From DASSUC01 sp035650075 (lineage in GTDB: Bacteria > Actinomycetota > Actinomycetes > Mycobacteriales > Micromonosporaceae), in assembly GCA_035650075.1 (NCBI GenBank), contig DASRII010000232.1:1-23075 (forward strand): 23,075 nucleotides of DNA. Reading direction: 5' to 3'. Below are positions 7,672 to 16,452 of the stretch, piece after piece. Position 1 is the first letter of the stretch; every line of letters starts with the position of its first letter. Position numbers and translations under genes: made by a program. Below the pieces are notes generated by a model. That model was not told the origin of the DNA and did not search any database. It saw nothing but the letters and a program-made list of their open reading frames with translations.

Positions 7672-9316
7672 ATGGCTGACCGTTCATACCTGACTCGTCT
7701 TCGGACCTCCGGCGGTCCGTCTCATGATCTGCTGGTCCTGCTCGATAAACATCGGGTCATGACCACCGGCCAGCTCGCCCGCGCCACCGCCGTGCCCGAG
7801 CGGACCACCCGGTACCGGCTGGACCGGCTGCACACTGCGGGTCTGGTCGAGTGCGTCCGCCCCGGGCGTGAGACCGGTTCAGCGCCTCGGCACTGGTGTC
7901 TGCGGCCAGCTGGCGCCCGGCTGGTGGCCGGCACCGCCACCGCCGATGGCCGCCCGTCCGGGATGTTCGTGGCCCACGCCGCCGCCCTCACCGAGGTGTG
8001 GCTCGCTCTGAGCGAATATGGCCCCGCCGAAGGCATTCAGGTGGCGAGCTGGCTTACCGACCGGGCGGCCTGGCAGGAGTGGGACCGCGCCAGCGCCTGG
8101 TCCACCCATCCGTACCGGCTGACTCCGGACGCGGCCGCCACACTGACGGTCGACGGCGCCAACGTGGCCGTGTTCATTGAGGTCGACCTGGCATCGATGA
8201 CCCAGACCCTGCTCAAGCAGAAAGTCGCTCGGTACCTTGCCTACGCCGACGACCGCGCCTGGGAGGGTCGCACCCGCACTGCCCGCCCGTGCTCCTGCTC
8301 ACCACCACGGCGACCCGCGCGGCCAGCTTCGTCCGCGCGGCGGGACCGGTCCTGACCCGGCAGATTCAGAGCATCGACGCGAACGATCCCGCGGCGGCGC
8401 TGGTGGTCGCCGCCTGCGGACTGGTACACGACCCAGCCCGGGCCATCACCGAGGCGTGCTGGAGCCAGCCGGACACCGCTGTGGCCGACCTGACCCTGGC
8501 CGAACTGCTCGGCGAGCGTCTCGACGCCCAGGCTGCATCCAGTGCCTGGAGGGTCGAGCAGGACACCGTCGTTCGCCGCCGCGCCGCAATCGACGCTCTC
8601 GACCAGGTCCAAAGGTTCACCAGGCTCGCGGACTGGTTGGGCAGCCAACCCGCCGCCGAAGCCCTTCAATTGCTCGTCGCAGACGGCGCAGCTTCGTTCC
8701 TCGACAACGAGCGGACCTTGCCCATCAGATCGCCGACTGGCTCGACCAGCAGCGCCGGACCAACCGGTTTCGCGCCCGCGACCTCGCTGCACCCATCGTT
8801 TGTGAACTCGAGCAGCGCCATACGCAGCTGTGGGCGGACCAGGCACACCAATTGCTTACAGCCGAGGAGTGCATTGCCGCCGGGCATCCGCATCTGTACG
8901 GGCTCGCCGAGAGGCTGGCCAGCGGCCATCTCGCCGATCGGGGCGAGGTCGGCATCCTGGCAACGCCACCCACCGAGACACGCGAGGAGATCCAGCGGGT
9001 AGCCCTCCGCGACTACCCGAAACGCCGCGCGGCTCATGTCGATCGGGCGTGGCACGCTCTCAGCCGCCGCGAGCGCCGCCGCACCAGCCGCGACCAGCTC
9101 GGCGCCGCCTACGACGACACCCACCTCGCCATCTGCGGAACCTATGGCATCGCCGAACCCCAACCCGAGCCAGACCAAGTCGCAACCGACCGGTGCGCTC
9201 ACTGCGACGGCATCGTGCTCGACTGGCCGGAACGGACCACCAGCTCGACCCTTCCCGAACACCTCGAACACATCCGCCGGCGCCTCGACGAGATCCGCGG
9301 TCCGCGTGGCACCTGA
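7672..9316 (+). pseudogene. Replication-relaxation family protein gene, two frameshifts
   Basis: This gene encodes a replication-relaxation family protein, a plasmid and integrative-element protein with an N-terminal winged helix. That domain is visible as VMTTGQLARATAVPERTTRYRL and neighbours (about residues 24-60). The reading breaks twice. Near 8270 one base is lost, and the continuation VLLLTTTATRAASFVRAAG moves frame. Near 8713 a second base is lost (GAGCGGACCTT where GAGCGGGACCTT would restore frame), after which ADLAHQIADWLDQQRR follows. The last segment carries CAHCDGIVLDW near its end and stops at TGA 9314-9316. The span of 1645 bases is two short of a multiple of three. The ATG at 7672 is preferred; an in-frame ATG at 7594 gives an unconserved extension. 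It converges with hsdM, 28 bases apart. Confidence 0.8.
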
Positions 9317-9344
9317 GCCGAGCAGGACCAGCCAGCGCCGATCG

Positions 9345-10850
9345 TCAGCCCGCCACCGACGGATCATTGGGACGAGACTCCGCCGCCGCCTCCAGGGCGG
9401 CAGCGACTGCTTCGAACTCGGCCAGTGCCGCAGTGAGATCCTCGACGATCTCCCGAGCGATCACCTCAGGCGCGGGTAGGTTCTCCATGTCCTCCAGGGA
9501 CTCGTCGCGCAGCCAGGTGATGTCGAGGTTGACCTTGTCCCTGGCGATCAGCTCGTCGTACCCGAAGGACTTGAGCCTCTCGCTTTCGACCCGCTCGCCG
9601 CGCGGCTTGCCCGGCAGGTAACAGGCGACGAACTCATCGAGATGGTGGCGGCGCAGCGGATTCTGCTTGAGCGTGAAGTGCTGGTTGGTGCGCAGGTCGT
9701 ATATCCACAGCCGGTCGGTCCACGGCCGCTCGGAGGCCGGCCGCTTGTCGAAGAACAGCACGTTGGCCTTGACACCTTGGGCGTAGAAGATGCCGGTCGG
9801 CAAGCGCAGCATCGTGTGCACGTCGAAGTCGGCCAGCATCCGCCGCCGCAGCGTCTCGCCGACACCACCTTCGAAAAGCACGTTATCGGGTACGACCACC
9901 GCCGCCCGACCGTTGATGTCGAGGATCGTGGCGATGTGCTGAACGAAGTTGAGCTGCTTGTTTGCCGTGGTGACGACGAAGTCCTGACGCTCGATCTCCC
10001 GCTCGTCGCGTGACTCGCGGCCGTCCGCACCGACCATGGTTAGCGACGACTTGCGGCCGAACGGCGGGTTGGACAGGACCACCGAGTACCGCCTGCCCGG
10101 ATCGGCGATCAGCGCGTCCTTGACCTCGATCAGGCTCTTGCCGTTGGGCGTACCAATGCCGTGCAGCAGCAGGTTCATCGCCGCCAACCGGGCGGTGCCG
10201 TCAACCAGCTCCACGCCGTGGACGAACGTGTCCCGCAGGTGGTTCCGTTCGGTCGGGGTCAGCGTCTCAGCATGCTGGGCGGCGTACTCATGCGCCGCGA
10301 GCAGGAAGCCACCTGTCCCCGCTGCCGGGTCGGCCACCGTGTCCCGCACGGACGGCTGAATGCAATCGACTATCGCCTGGATCAGCGCCCGGGGTGTGAA
10401 GTATTGCCCAGCGCCGGACTTGATGTCCTCAGCGCCCTTGGACAGCAGCTCCTCGTACGCGTCGCCTTTGATGTCGATCCCGGTAGCGGACCAGTTCTCC
10501 TTGTCGATCAGGTCGACGATGAGCCGCTTGAGCTTGGCCGGGTCCTGGATTCGGTTCTGCGCCTTACGGTAGATCGTGCCCAGCGTTCCAGGCTGCTTGG
10601 ACAGATCCTCAAGGATGTGCCGGTACGTGACCTCCAGGTCATCGCCGTCAGCGTCGAGCAGCCGCTGCCACGAGCAGTGCTCCGGCACGATTCGCTCACT
10701 CTTCAGCGGCCGAATCTCCCGCTCGTGAGCCATCTTCAGGAAGAGCAAGTACGTCAGCTGCTCGGTGTACTCGATTGTGCCGACCCCATCATCGCGCAAG
10801 ACATGACAGTACGACCACAGCTTGTCGACCAACCGCCGCGCGTCAGACAC
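9345..10850 (-). CDS. hsdM: Type I restriction-modification DNA methyltransferase subunit
   Basis: The modification subunit of a type I system. With HsdS it methylates adenine (N6) in the recognition site using S-adenosylmethionine. The N-terminal HsdM helical domain is present (LWSYCHVLRDDGVG, YLLFLKMAHERE). The SAM-binding motif I DPAAGTGG lies at residues 174-181 and the catalytic motif NPPF at 261-264. The segment GQYFTPRALIQAIV just before motif I is typical of the N-6 methylase family. At 501 residues it has the normal length. It is the last gene of hsdR-hsdS-hsdM; its ATG at 10850 overlaps the end of hsdS by eight bases, so translation is probably coupled. The frame is intact and no key residue is missing. 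Confidence 0.95.
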   Translation of the reverse strand: MSDARRLVDKLWSYCHVLRDDGVGTIEYTEQLTYLLFLKMAHEREIRPLKSERIVPEHCSWQRLLDADGDDLEVTYRHILEDLSKQPGTLGTIYRKAQNRIQDPAKLKRLIVDLIDKENWSATGIDIKGDAYEELLSKGAEDIKSGAGQYFTPRALIQAIVDCIQPSVRDTVADPAAGTGGFLLAAHEYAAQHAETLTPTERNHLRDTFVHGVELVDGTARLAAMNLLLHGIGTPNGKSLIEVKDALIADPGRRYSVVLSNPPFGRKSSLTMVGADGRESRDEREIERQDFVVTTANKQLNFVQHIATILDINGRAAVVVPDNVLFEGGVGETLRRRMLADFDVHTMLRLPTGIFYAQGVKANVLFFDKRPASERPWTDRLWIYDLRTNQHFTLKQNPLRRHHLDEFVACYLPGKPRGERVESERLKSFGYDELIARDKVNLDITWLRDESLEDMENLPAPEVIAREIVEDLTAALAEFEAVAAALEAAAESRPNDPSVAG

Positions 10851-12090
10851 TGGTCATCTCCTCTACGATCTCAATGTCACTCGCCCGCCCCGTCAGCCGA
10901 CCCGAGAACGCCGCGTCGAGTAGCGCGTGCCGTAGTCGCTTTCCTTTTGCACGAACGATTCGAAGTTCTGCCTCTAGCCGATTGCGTCGACCACGAACGA
11001 CAGCCAAGGCTTCCATCAGTTCGGTTTGCCGGCTTAACGAAGGTACCGGAATACTAAGAGTCTTGAGCTTCGAAACGCTAAGAGTATGGAGGCCACTGCT
11101 CGAACTAGCTAGCCGCGTCAAATTCTTGCGGTTCTGTGGCGAGTTCCAAACGGCTTCAAGGTAAGCAGGGTTGAGCTGCGGGGAAGGACGCACTCTGATG
11201 AGGTGGTTTTGGTGGACGCAGTCATCGATAGAACCGTTCCACGTCGCCGCTCGGCCAATTTGTGACGGGCTGCCGTTTCCCTCGACGACCAGAAGGTCGC
11301 CCACCCTCAGCCGAAGCTTGTCTAGCTCCCCGTCAAAAAGTTCTATCTCGTGTACGTCCTTGAGATCGAGACCATACTTGGTAATGTTTGCCACGCGCAG
11401 AAAGGGATACGCGTTGTGCTTTGGTTCCCGCTTGTGGTGTTTCTGGAGGCCACCTTGAATCGCCGCTACCTCGTCAAGTCTGCGCTCGCGCCCAGCGCGA
11501 CACCGGGAAAGAGCAGAAGCTTCGAGAGCGGCCAGACGGTGAGTCGCGGTCGTTGCAGAACTCTCGGCAGCGTCGAGGCGCGAAAGGTGGTCTTCGAGGA
11601 TATCGACGAGCCGCCGCTGCTCCGATAGCGACGGGAGCCTGCCGAATGGAGTGTTACGCACGTCGGCGACATTAACGTGAAGGACTGTGGAGCCGGTTGC
11701 CCTATGCCGAAACCAACGTTGTGCATTTGACGAGAGCAGAAAGTAGTGAAGATATCGGGGTACTATCAGGTGTTCACTCGGTTGTATTAGAACAGTACGC
11801 TGTCCCAGGCAGATAGGAGTCGCTTCCGGCACCAGGGCAGCCTCGCCAATCGGAGCCTCACGTGCAAGGATAATATCGCCCGCACGCGGCACAGCCCGCC
11901 GAGTCCAATCCCTATATGTGGCCAATGTGACAGGCTTCGCACCAGAAAGGTCGATGCGTCCGTTACGAATGCTTCCGGTCCCGACGGATAATGCATACGC
12001 TTCTTCGACCGGCGCGCGCGGTGCTGTCTTGTGTTCGCAATCGATCACTTCTGCTACGTCTCTGAGGACGAGTGTCCGCAGCGTACTCAC
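10843..12090 (-). CDS. hsdS: Type I restriction-modification specificity subunit
   Basis: The DNA-recognition subunit, 415 residues, which sets the target for both methylation and cleavage. Two target-recognition domains follow the usual plan. The first opens with LRDVAEVIDCEHK and ends with NTPFGRLPSLSEQRRLVDIL and its helix. The second opens with RRLDEVAAIQGGLQKH and ends with LKTLSIPVPSLSRQTELMEAL and its helix. The paired 'P-x-PSLSxQ' segments before each long helix are the conserved repeats of HsdS. The GTG at 12090 is chosen because it overlaps the hsdR TGA as GTGA and begins right before the conserved part; the longer frame to 12258 is a shadow of hsdR. Base composition is lower in GC than in hsdR and hsdM, as often seen in exchangeable recognition domains. 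The target sequence cannot be predicted here. Confidence 0.92.
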   Translation of the reverse strand: MSTLRTLVLRDVAEVIDCEHKTAPRAPVEEAYALSVGTGSIRNGRIDLSGAKPVTLATYRDWTRRAVPRAGDIILAREAPIGEAALVPEATPICLGQRTVLIQPSEHLIVPRYLHYFLLSSNAQRWFRHRATGSTVLHVNVADVRNTPFGRLPSLSEQRRLVDILEDHLSRLDAAESSATTATHRLAALEASALSRCRAGRERRLDEVAAIQGGLQKHHKREPKHNAYPFLRVANITKYGLDLKDVHEIELFDGELDKLRLRVGDLLVVEGNGSPSQIGRAATWNGSIDDCVHQNHLIRVRPSPQLNPAYLEAVWNSPQNRKNLTRLASSSSGLHTLSVSKLKTLSIPVPSLSRQTELMEALAVVRGRRNRLEAELRIVRAKGKRLRHALLDAAFSGRLTGRASDIEIVEEMTSV

Positions 12091-14846
12091 GCGGGGAGCT
12101 CCGTGTTGAGTTGGTCGATCAGGATGGCGGCCCGGGGGCCAAGTTCGCGGAGGGCGCCGTCGATGCCGCCGCGTTCGGTGAACGGGGCCTTGTCGAGGTC
12201 GTCGGGGCTGATGCCCGCCGACACGGCGATCACTTCGACCATCCGGTTCAGCCACCACCTTTCTGTCTCGCTGAATGTGACTCCGGCCTGCTGCTGCTGG
12301 AGCAGCCAGCCGGCGTACCGCTCGCGGACCTTCTCCGCGTACGGAACTAGCTCACCATCTTGACCGATGGTGTAGCGGATCAGGGAGACCAGGTCGGTCA
12401 GGGTGTGGCGGTCGCTGTGGCGGACGTGGCCGGCGTAGACCACCTCGTACGCGGACCAGATGAGATCGGGCGTCCAGTTGCGCGGTGGACGTTTGATGCG
12501 CTTGGCCAGCTCCTCAATGTCCGCGAACGAGATGCGCCGATCCCGGGCCTCGGTGAGCAGCTGGATCGCGGTGATCTCGTCGCGGTTCTCGTCCAGGTAT
12601 GCCTGCCACGACTCGACGATCGACTGCGCTCGCGAGGTGTCGATGACCCCGTAGGCGTCAACCAGGGTGTCCACGCTAGTCTCGTCGATGATCCGGTCAT
12701 GGGCCTGGCGCAGTTCCAGGATCCGCTGCCGTAGCGCTGGGTTCGCGGCCAACGGCCGTACAGCCGTATCAAGCAGCTGTTGCACGGTGGCCGCTGGGTC
12801 AACGGCGCCGGCCATGGCGCGGGCCTGGGTGTCCGGGTCGACCGCGTCGACGAGGCCGCGGATGAGGCCGCGTACCGCCGCACCGGCGACATGGTCCAGC
12901 TCGGCCCGCTCGCCTGGGGTGAGCTGCAGTTCCAGCGCGGCGAGGCGGGATGCGAGGGTGGCGGTCTCGACCTCGGTGAGGGTCAGCGTGGCGGCCTTGT
13001 CCAGCAGCTGCTTGAGCGAGATGCCTTTGTCCTGGTTGAGCGGCGGGTCAACGAAGTCGTGTTCGGTCACGCCGATCGCGTCGACGATGACGAACCGGGT
13101 CTTCTCGGTGGCGTCGGGCGTGACGGCCTGGAAGTCGGCCGGCGTGATGGTCCGGGCGCCGCGGCCTTTCATCTGTTCGAAGTACGCTGCCGAGCGCACG
13201 TCTCGCAGGAAGAACACGCACTCCAATGGCTTGACATCGGTGCCGGTGGCGATCATGTCGACGGTAACCGCGATCCGCAGCGTGGCGGAGGTGCGAAACG
13301 CCTGGAGCTGCCCCTTGGGGTCTCGGGCACTGTAGGTGATCTTCGCGGCGAAGTCGTTGCCCCTCCCGAAGACCTCTCGGACCCGGGTGACTACCTCCTC
13401 GGCGTGCGCGTCGTCCTTGCAGAAGATCAGGGTCTTTGGCACGGTGGACCGGCCGGGGAAGATCTCGCTGAATAGCCGGTCCCGGAAGGTCTCCAGCACC
13501 AGCCGGATCTGTGAGTCGGCGGTGACCGCCCGGTCAAGCTGCCGGCTGGTGTACTCGACGTCCTCATCGAGCTGTTCCAGGCGCTGCACGCGGGTGCGGC
13601 GGTTGACTTTCGGCACCACCGTGCCGGCCTCGATACGCGAGCCCTTCTCGCTGATCCGGGTGCGGATGCGGTAGAGGTCGAAATCGACGTTCACGCCGTC
13701 GGCGACGGACTGCGGGTAGGTGTACTCGGACACCAGGTTCTGCCGGAAGAACCCGAACGTCTGCTTGCCGGGGGTGGCGGTCAGGCCGACGATGTGGGCG
13801 TCGAAGTACTCCAGCACCCCGCGCCACACGCCGTAGATCGATCGGTGCGCCTCGTCGACGATGACCAGGTCGAACGCCTCCGGCGGCAGATTCGGGTTGT
13901 ACGCCACGGTGACCGGGGCGTCGGGCACGTAGTCGTCCAGGCCGGGGTCGTCGCCTTCCGGTGCTGTGTCGCCGGCCAGCACCCGGTAGACCCGCTGGAT
14001 GGTCGAGATCACCACGCTGGTGCTGCCGAGCATCCCCGCGCTGGTGAGCATGTCCACGTTGTACAGCTCGGTGAACCGCCGCCCGTCGTCCGGGGTCCGG
14101 TAGTTCTGGAACTCAGCCAGGGTCTGATCGCCGAGATTGTTGCGGTCGACCAGAAACAGCACGCGGGTGAACCCGCCATGCTTGAGCAGCCGGTAGCACT
14201 CGGTCACCGCCGCGTACGTCTTGCCAGCGCCGGTGGCCATCTGCACCAGCGACCGGTCGAACCGCTGCTCCGCCAGCGCCCGCTCGATACCTTCGATCGC
14301 GGTGATCTGTGCCGGGCGCAGCGGGTCGGTGTCCAGCGCCGGTAGGTGCCGTACCTTGGCGCGCCAGGTCGGGCGCTGCGGGTCGGTCTCCGCGTCGCGG
14401 ACGATACGCGCCAGCGCTCCGGGCTGGGGGAACGCGAAGATCCGCCGGGCCCGCGGCGCTGGGTCGAACCCGTTGGTGAAGTGGGTTTCCGATCCGCTGG
14501 CTTCGAACACGAACGGCAACCGGCCGTCGCGGGTGAGCGACTTGAGCCGTACCGACGCGGGCAGACCCTCGGCGTAAATCGCCGACTGCCACTCCACCCC
14601 GGACAATGGAGTACCTTCCGGCTTGGCTTCGATGACCCCGACTACCCGCTGGTCGACGTAGAGCAGGTAATCGACGCGGCCATGGCCTTTGGCCATAATC
14701 ATCTCGCGGACGGCGATCCCGGAGCCAGCAAATAGGTTCAGCTCGGCCCTGTCCTGTACCGTCCAGCCGGCTTCCGTCAACTGCCGGTCGATCATGATTC
14801 GGGCACGCTGCTCGGCCTGAAGACGAATGTCCGTCGAGGGGCTCAC
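12087..14846 (-). CDS. hsdR: Type I restriction enzyme motor/nuclease subunit (EcoEI-like)
   Basis: The restriction subunit, 919 residues from the chosen GTG at 14846. The N-terminal nuclease has the PD-(D/E)XK core with Asp59 (GRVDYLLY) and Glu73-x-Lys75 (GVIEAKPEG). The translocase follows with Walker A ATGAGKT at 204-210, DEAH at 331-334 and GLTATPG at 354-360, and then the second RecA-like lobe (VDMIATGTDVKPLECVFFLR, QMKGRGARTI). The overall plan resembles EcoEI-type HsdR with its C-terminal helical domain. The open frame extends upstream to 15107, but that part is low-complexity and unlike the family. There is no strong ribosome site at 14846; GTG at 14848 is out of frame, so the start has moderate certainty. 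It is the first gene of the operon and ends in a GTGA overlap with hsdS. Confidence 0.94.
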   Translation of the reverse strand: MSPSTDIRLQAEQRARIMIDRQLTEAGWTVQDRAELNLFAGSGIAVREMIMAKGHGRVDYLLYVDQRVVGVIEAKPEGTPLSGVEWQSAIYAEGLPASVRLKSLTRDGRLPFVFEASGSETHFTNGFDPAPRARRIFAFPQPGALARIVRDAETDPQRPTWRAKVRHLPALDTDPLRPAQITAIEGIERALAEQRFDRSLVQMATGAGKTYAAVTECYRLLKHGGFTRVLFLVDRNNLGDQTLAEFQNYRTPDDGRRFTELYNVDMLTSAGMLGSTSVVISTIQRVYRVLAGDTAPEGDDPGLDDYVPDAPVTVAYNPNLPPEAFDLVIVDEAHRSIYGVWRGVLEYFDAHIVGLTATPGKQTFGFFRQNLVSEYTYPQSVADGVNVDFDLYRIRTRISEKGSRIEAGTVVPKVNRRTRVQRLEQLDEDVEYTSRQLDRAVTADSQIRLVLETFRDRLFSEIFPGRSTVPKTLIFCKDDAHAEEVVTRVREVFGRGNDFAAKITYSARDPKGQLQAFRTSATLRIAVTVDMIATGTDVKPLECVFFLRDVRSAAYFEQMKGRGARTITPADFQAVTPDATEKTRFVIVDAIGVTEHDFVDPPLNQDKGISLKQLLDKAATLTLTEVETATLASRLAALELQLTPGERAELDHVAGAAVRGLIRGLVDAVDPDTQARAMAGAVDPAATVQQLLDTAVRPLAANPALRQRILELRQAHDRIIDETSVDTLVDAYGVIDTSRAQSIVESWQAYLDENRDEITAIQLLTEARDRRISFADIEELAKRIKRPPRNWTPDLIWSAYEVVYAGHVRHSDRHTLTDLVSLIRYTIGQDGELVPYAEKVRERYAGWLLQQQQAGVTFSETERWWLNRMVEVIAVSAGISPDDLDKAPFTERGGIDGALRELGPRAAILIDQLNTELPA

Positions 14847-15037
14847 ACACCGTAACGTTAGCCGATCAATACCATTTGGGGCATCGCCGAGTTGTTGCAC
14901 GACTCCGGCTTTTGTCCGTCGACGCTCGCCGGCTACGGGCGTTTGAGTGTCCGTTCCTCCACCCAAAGGCCTGGAAAGCGGATTCGCCCGTCGGCTGGTG
15001 GAGGGCCGGCGACCGGTGCCGACCCTCCACAGATCTC

Positions 15038-15301
15038 TTAGCCGATTCCGCGGATCATCGCGAGGATGGTGGTCATTTCGTCGACGACGATGTGGCCCCA
15101 CATCCATTGGACGGAGCCTTCGGTGTGGGTGTTCATGGCCTGTTGACCGAGGTGAAGTCGTTCCTCGATGTAAGTGGTGAGCATCTCGATCAGGTCGTGG
15201 TCGGCGGCAGGTTCGCTGTTGGTTGCTTCGGGCGGGCCGTAGGGCTCCGGTTGCTCGGTGTCTGTCTGGTCGGGTACGGCGCGGAGGTTAGGCGGTGGCA
15301 C
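15038..15301 (-). CDS. Small acidic protein of 87 residues, unknown
   Basis: I do not recognise the family. The first half is rich in proline and glutamate and probably disordered (DQTDTEQPEPYGPPEATNSE). The second half looks helical (HDLIEMLTTYIEERLHLGQ, then GHIVVDEMTTILAMIRGIG). The GTG at 15301 has a strong Shine-Dalgarno sequence (GAGGAGG, complement of 15311-15317) about nine bases upstream, and the gene overlaps the end of the upstream regulator by 14 bases, so it is probably the last member of the four-gene set that starts at 16742. The 190 bases between it and hsdR show no clear feature. Confidence 0.65.
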   Translation of the reverse strand: MPPPNLRAVPDQTDTEQPEPYGPPEATNSEPAADHDLIEMLTTYIEERLHLGQQAMNTHTEGSVQWMWGHIVVDEMTTILAMIRGIG

Positions 15302-15680
15302 CGTCCGGGTCCTCCTCGTGGTGCTGTTCAGTGCGGGTGGGGTCGAGGTGGCGGTAGTCGCCGATGTCTTCCATCAGGTCGGAGACGGCGACCTGGTACA
15401 TCTCGGCGAGGCGGACGAGGGTGTTCAGCGGTGGCGGGTAGCCGGCGTCGGTGGGCCAGGCTTCCCAGAACATAAAGTTCTTGCCGGTGACGGCCTGGTC
15501 GGGCCAGCGGGTGTTCCACTCGGTGGCGGCTTGGTCGTGGTTCCAGCCGTGTGCCATTCGGGCGGCGACGAGGGCGGTGACGCGGTGTCGGGCGCGGAGG
15601 CTGGTGGCGATTTCCAGCCAGGTCATGCCTCGGGTGCGCATGCTGTCCACCAGCGGTTGGACCGCTGTCTGGGTTGGCAT
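15288..15680 (-). CDS. XRE-like helix-turn-helix regulator
   Basis: A 130-residue putative DNA-binding regulator. The pattern MTWLEIATSLRARHRV, then AHGWNHDQAATEWNTRWPD, then KNFMFWEAWP and LNTLVRLAEMYQVAVSDLM matches a family of actinobacterial Cro/CI-like proteins in which the helix-turn-helix is interrupted by an 'EWNxRWP' segment and closes with 'LARLYQCSVADLL'. The ATG at 15680 is supported by GGAAGGAGAATC immediately upstream, a strong ribosome site. The first 60 codons of the longer frame (to 15860) are unlike the family and were dropped. The gene lies inside the 3' part of the GPP34 open frame, in another frame, and overlaps the next gene by 14 bases. Confidence 0.8.
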   Translation of the reverse strand: MPTQTAVQPLVDSMRTRGMTWLEIATSLRARHRVTALVAARMAHGWNHDQAATEWNTRWPDQAVTGKNFMFWEAWPTDAGYPPPLNTLVRLAEMYQVAVSDLMEDIGDYRHLDPTRTEQHHEEDPDGATA

Positions 15681-16452
15681 GATTCTCCTTCCATGAGGTG
15701 AGTCGATCGTGTGCGCGGCTGACCGGTAGTCCGGCGTGGTCTCCGGGCGGCGCACGCGTACGGACGGGCAGCCGCGATCTCGCCGAAGGACTGCGGAGCG
15801 AACGGGTGTACTGGATGGCCAGACGTGGGCGGTAGGGCGGCCGATTGATCGCCGCGTCAACGGCGGCCGCCAAGGCAGCGGTCAGCTCCTGCACTGCCGC
15901 TGGTAGGGCGGCGACTGTGGCGGCGAGGTACTGGTAGCTGCTGGGTGGGGCGTCGCGCAGCACGATGTCGGCCAAGCCAGCGGCGTGCACCAGTCCGGCG
16001 AGTACATGGTCGGCACCAAGCAGTGGTTCGCCGCTGAGGATCCGTACCGCGACCCGGTGCCGGGGCTGCGTGGCGATGGATGGGTCGACCGGTACATACC
16101 GGACCGGTCGTCGCCATCGGCGTTGAGTGGGCGCGACGTGACCGGCCTGCCAGAGCCGCCCGCCAACGGCGTCGACTGCCGTTCCGGCGAGGACCGGCAG
16201 CCAAATCCTGATGAGGCGGCACTGCCGTACCACGGCCAGTTGATCGAGGACCATGGCGGTCAGCGGATCCGGTGGCGGCGAGGGGTCGAGGAGGATTAGC
16301 CGGTCGGCGTGGACTGTCAGTCGGTCCTGCATGGTGAGTTCGGCGAGCAGCGCCGTGGCCAGGGCAAGTTCGGTGGCGCGGATCGGCAGTCGTGAGCGCC
16401 CGTCGGCGTCATGGGCGATGAGATAGAGCTCGTCCGCGAGCTGCATGGTCAT
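15328..16452 (-). CDS. GPP34 family protein with unusual C-terminal extension
   Basis: The first 200 residues match the GPP34 (Golgi phosphoprotein 3-like) family, which in eukaryotes binds phosphatidylinositol 4-phosphate. The many actinobacterial members are uncharacterised. The start is typical: LADELYLIAHDADGRSRLP followed by LALATALLAELTMQDRLTV. Later blocks HVLAGLVHAAGL and SSYQYLAATVAALPAAVQ are also family-like. The natural end is expected near residue 202 (about base 15847). Instead the frame runs on 172 codons, the last 117 in arginine/proline-rich sequence opposite the regulator's frame, so this tail is probably not native. A lost stop or a small indel near 15847 is likely. The ATG at 16452 overlaps the previous gene's stop as ATGA. 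Confidence 0.75.
   Translation of the reverse strand: MTMQLADELYLIAHDADGRSRLPIRATELALATALLAELTMQDRLTVHADRLILLDPSPPPDPLTAMVLDQLAVVRQCRLIRIWLPVLAGTAVDAVGGRLWQAGHVAPTQRRWRRPVRYVPVDPSIATQPRHRVAVRILSGEPLLGADHVLAGLVHAAGLADIVLRDAPPSSYQYLAATVAALPAAVQELTAALAAAVDAAINRPPYRPRLAIQYTRSLRSPSARSRLPVRTRAPPGDHAGLPVSRAHDRLTSWKENHANPDSGPTAGGQHAHPRHDLAGNRHQPPRPTPRHRPRRRPNGTRLEPRPSRHRVEHPLARPGRHRQELYVLGSLAHRRRLPATAEHPRPPRRDVPGRRLRPDGRHRRLPPPRPHPH

Noticed and set aside
13794..14345. Plus-strand frame of 183 codons inside hsdR
   Set aside because: It lies antisense to the conserved helicase core of hsdR and shows no family pattern.
15688..15860. Upstream extension of the XRE-like regulator
   Set aside because: The extra 60 codons are unlike the family and lie before a strong ribosome site at the chosen ATG.
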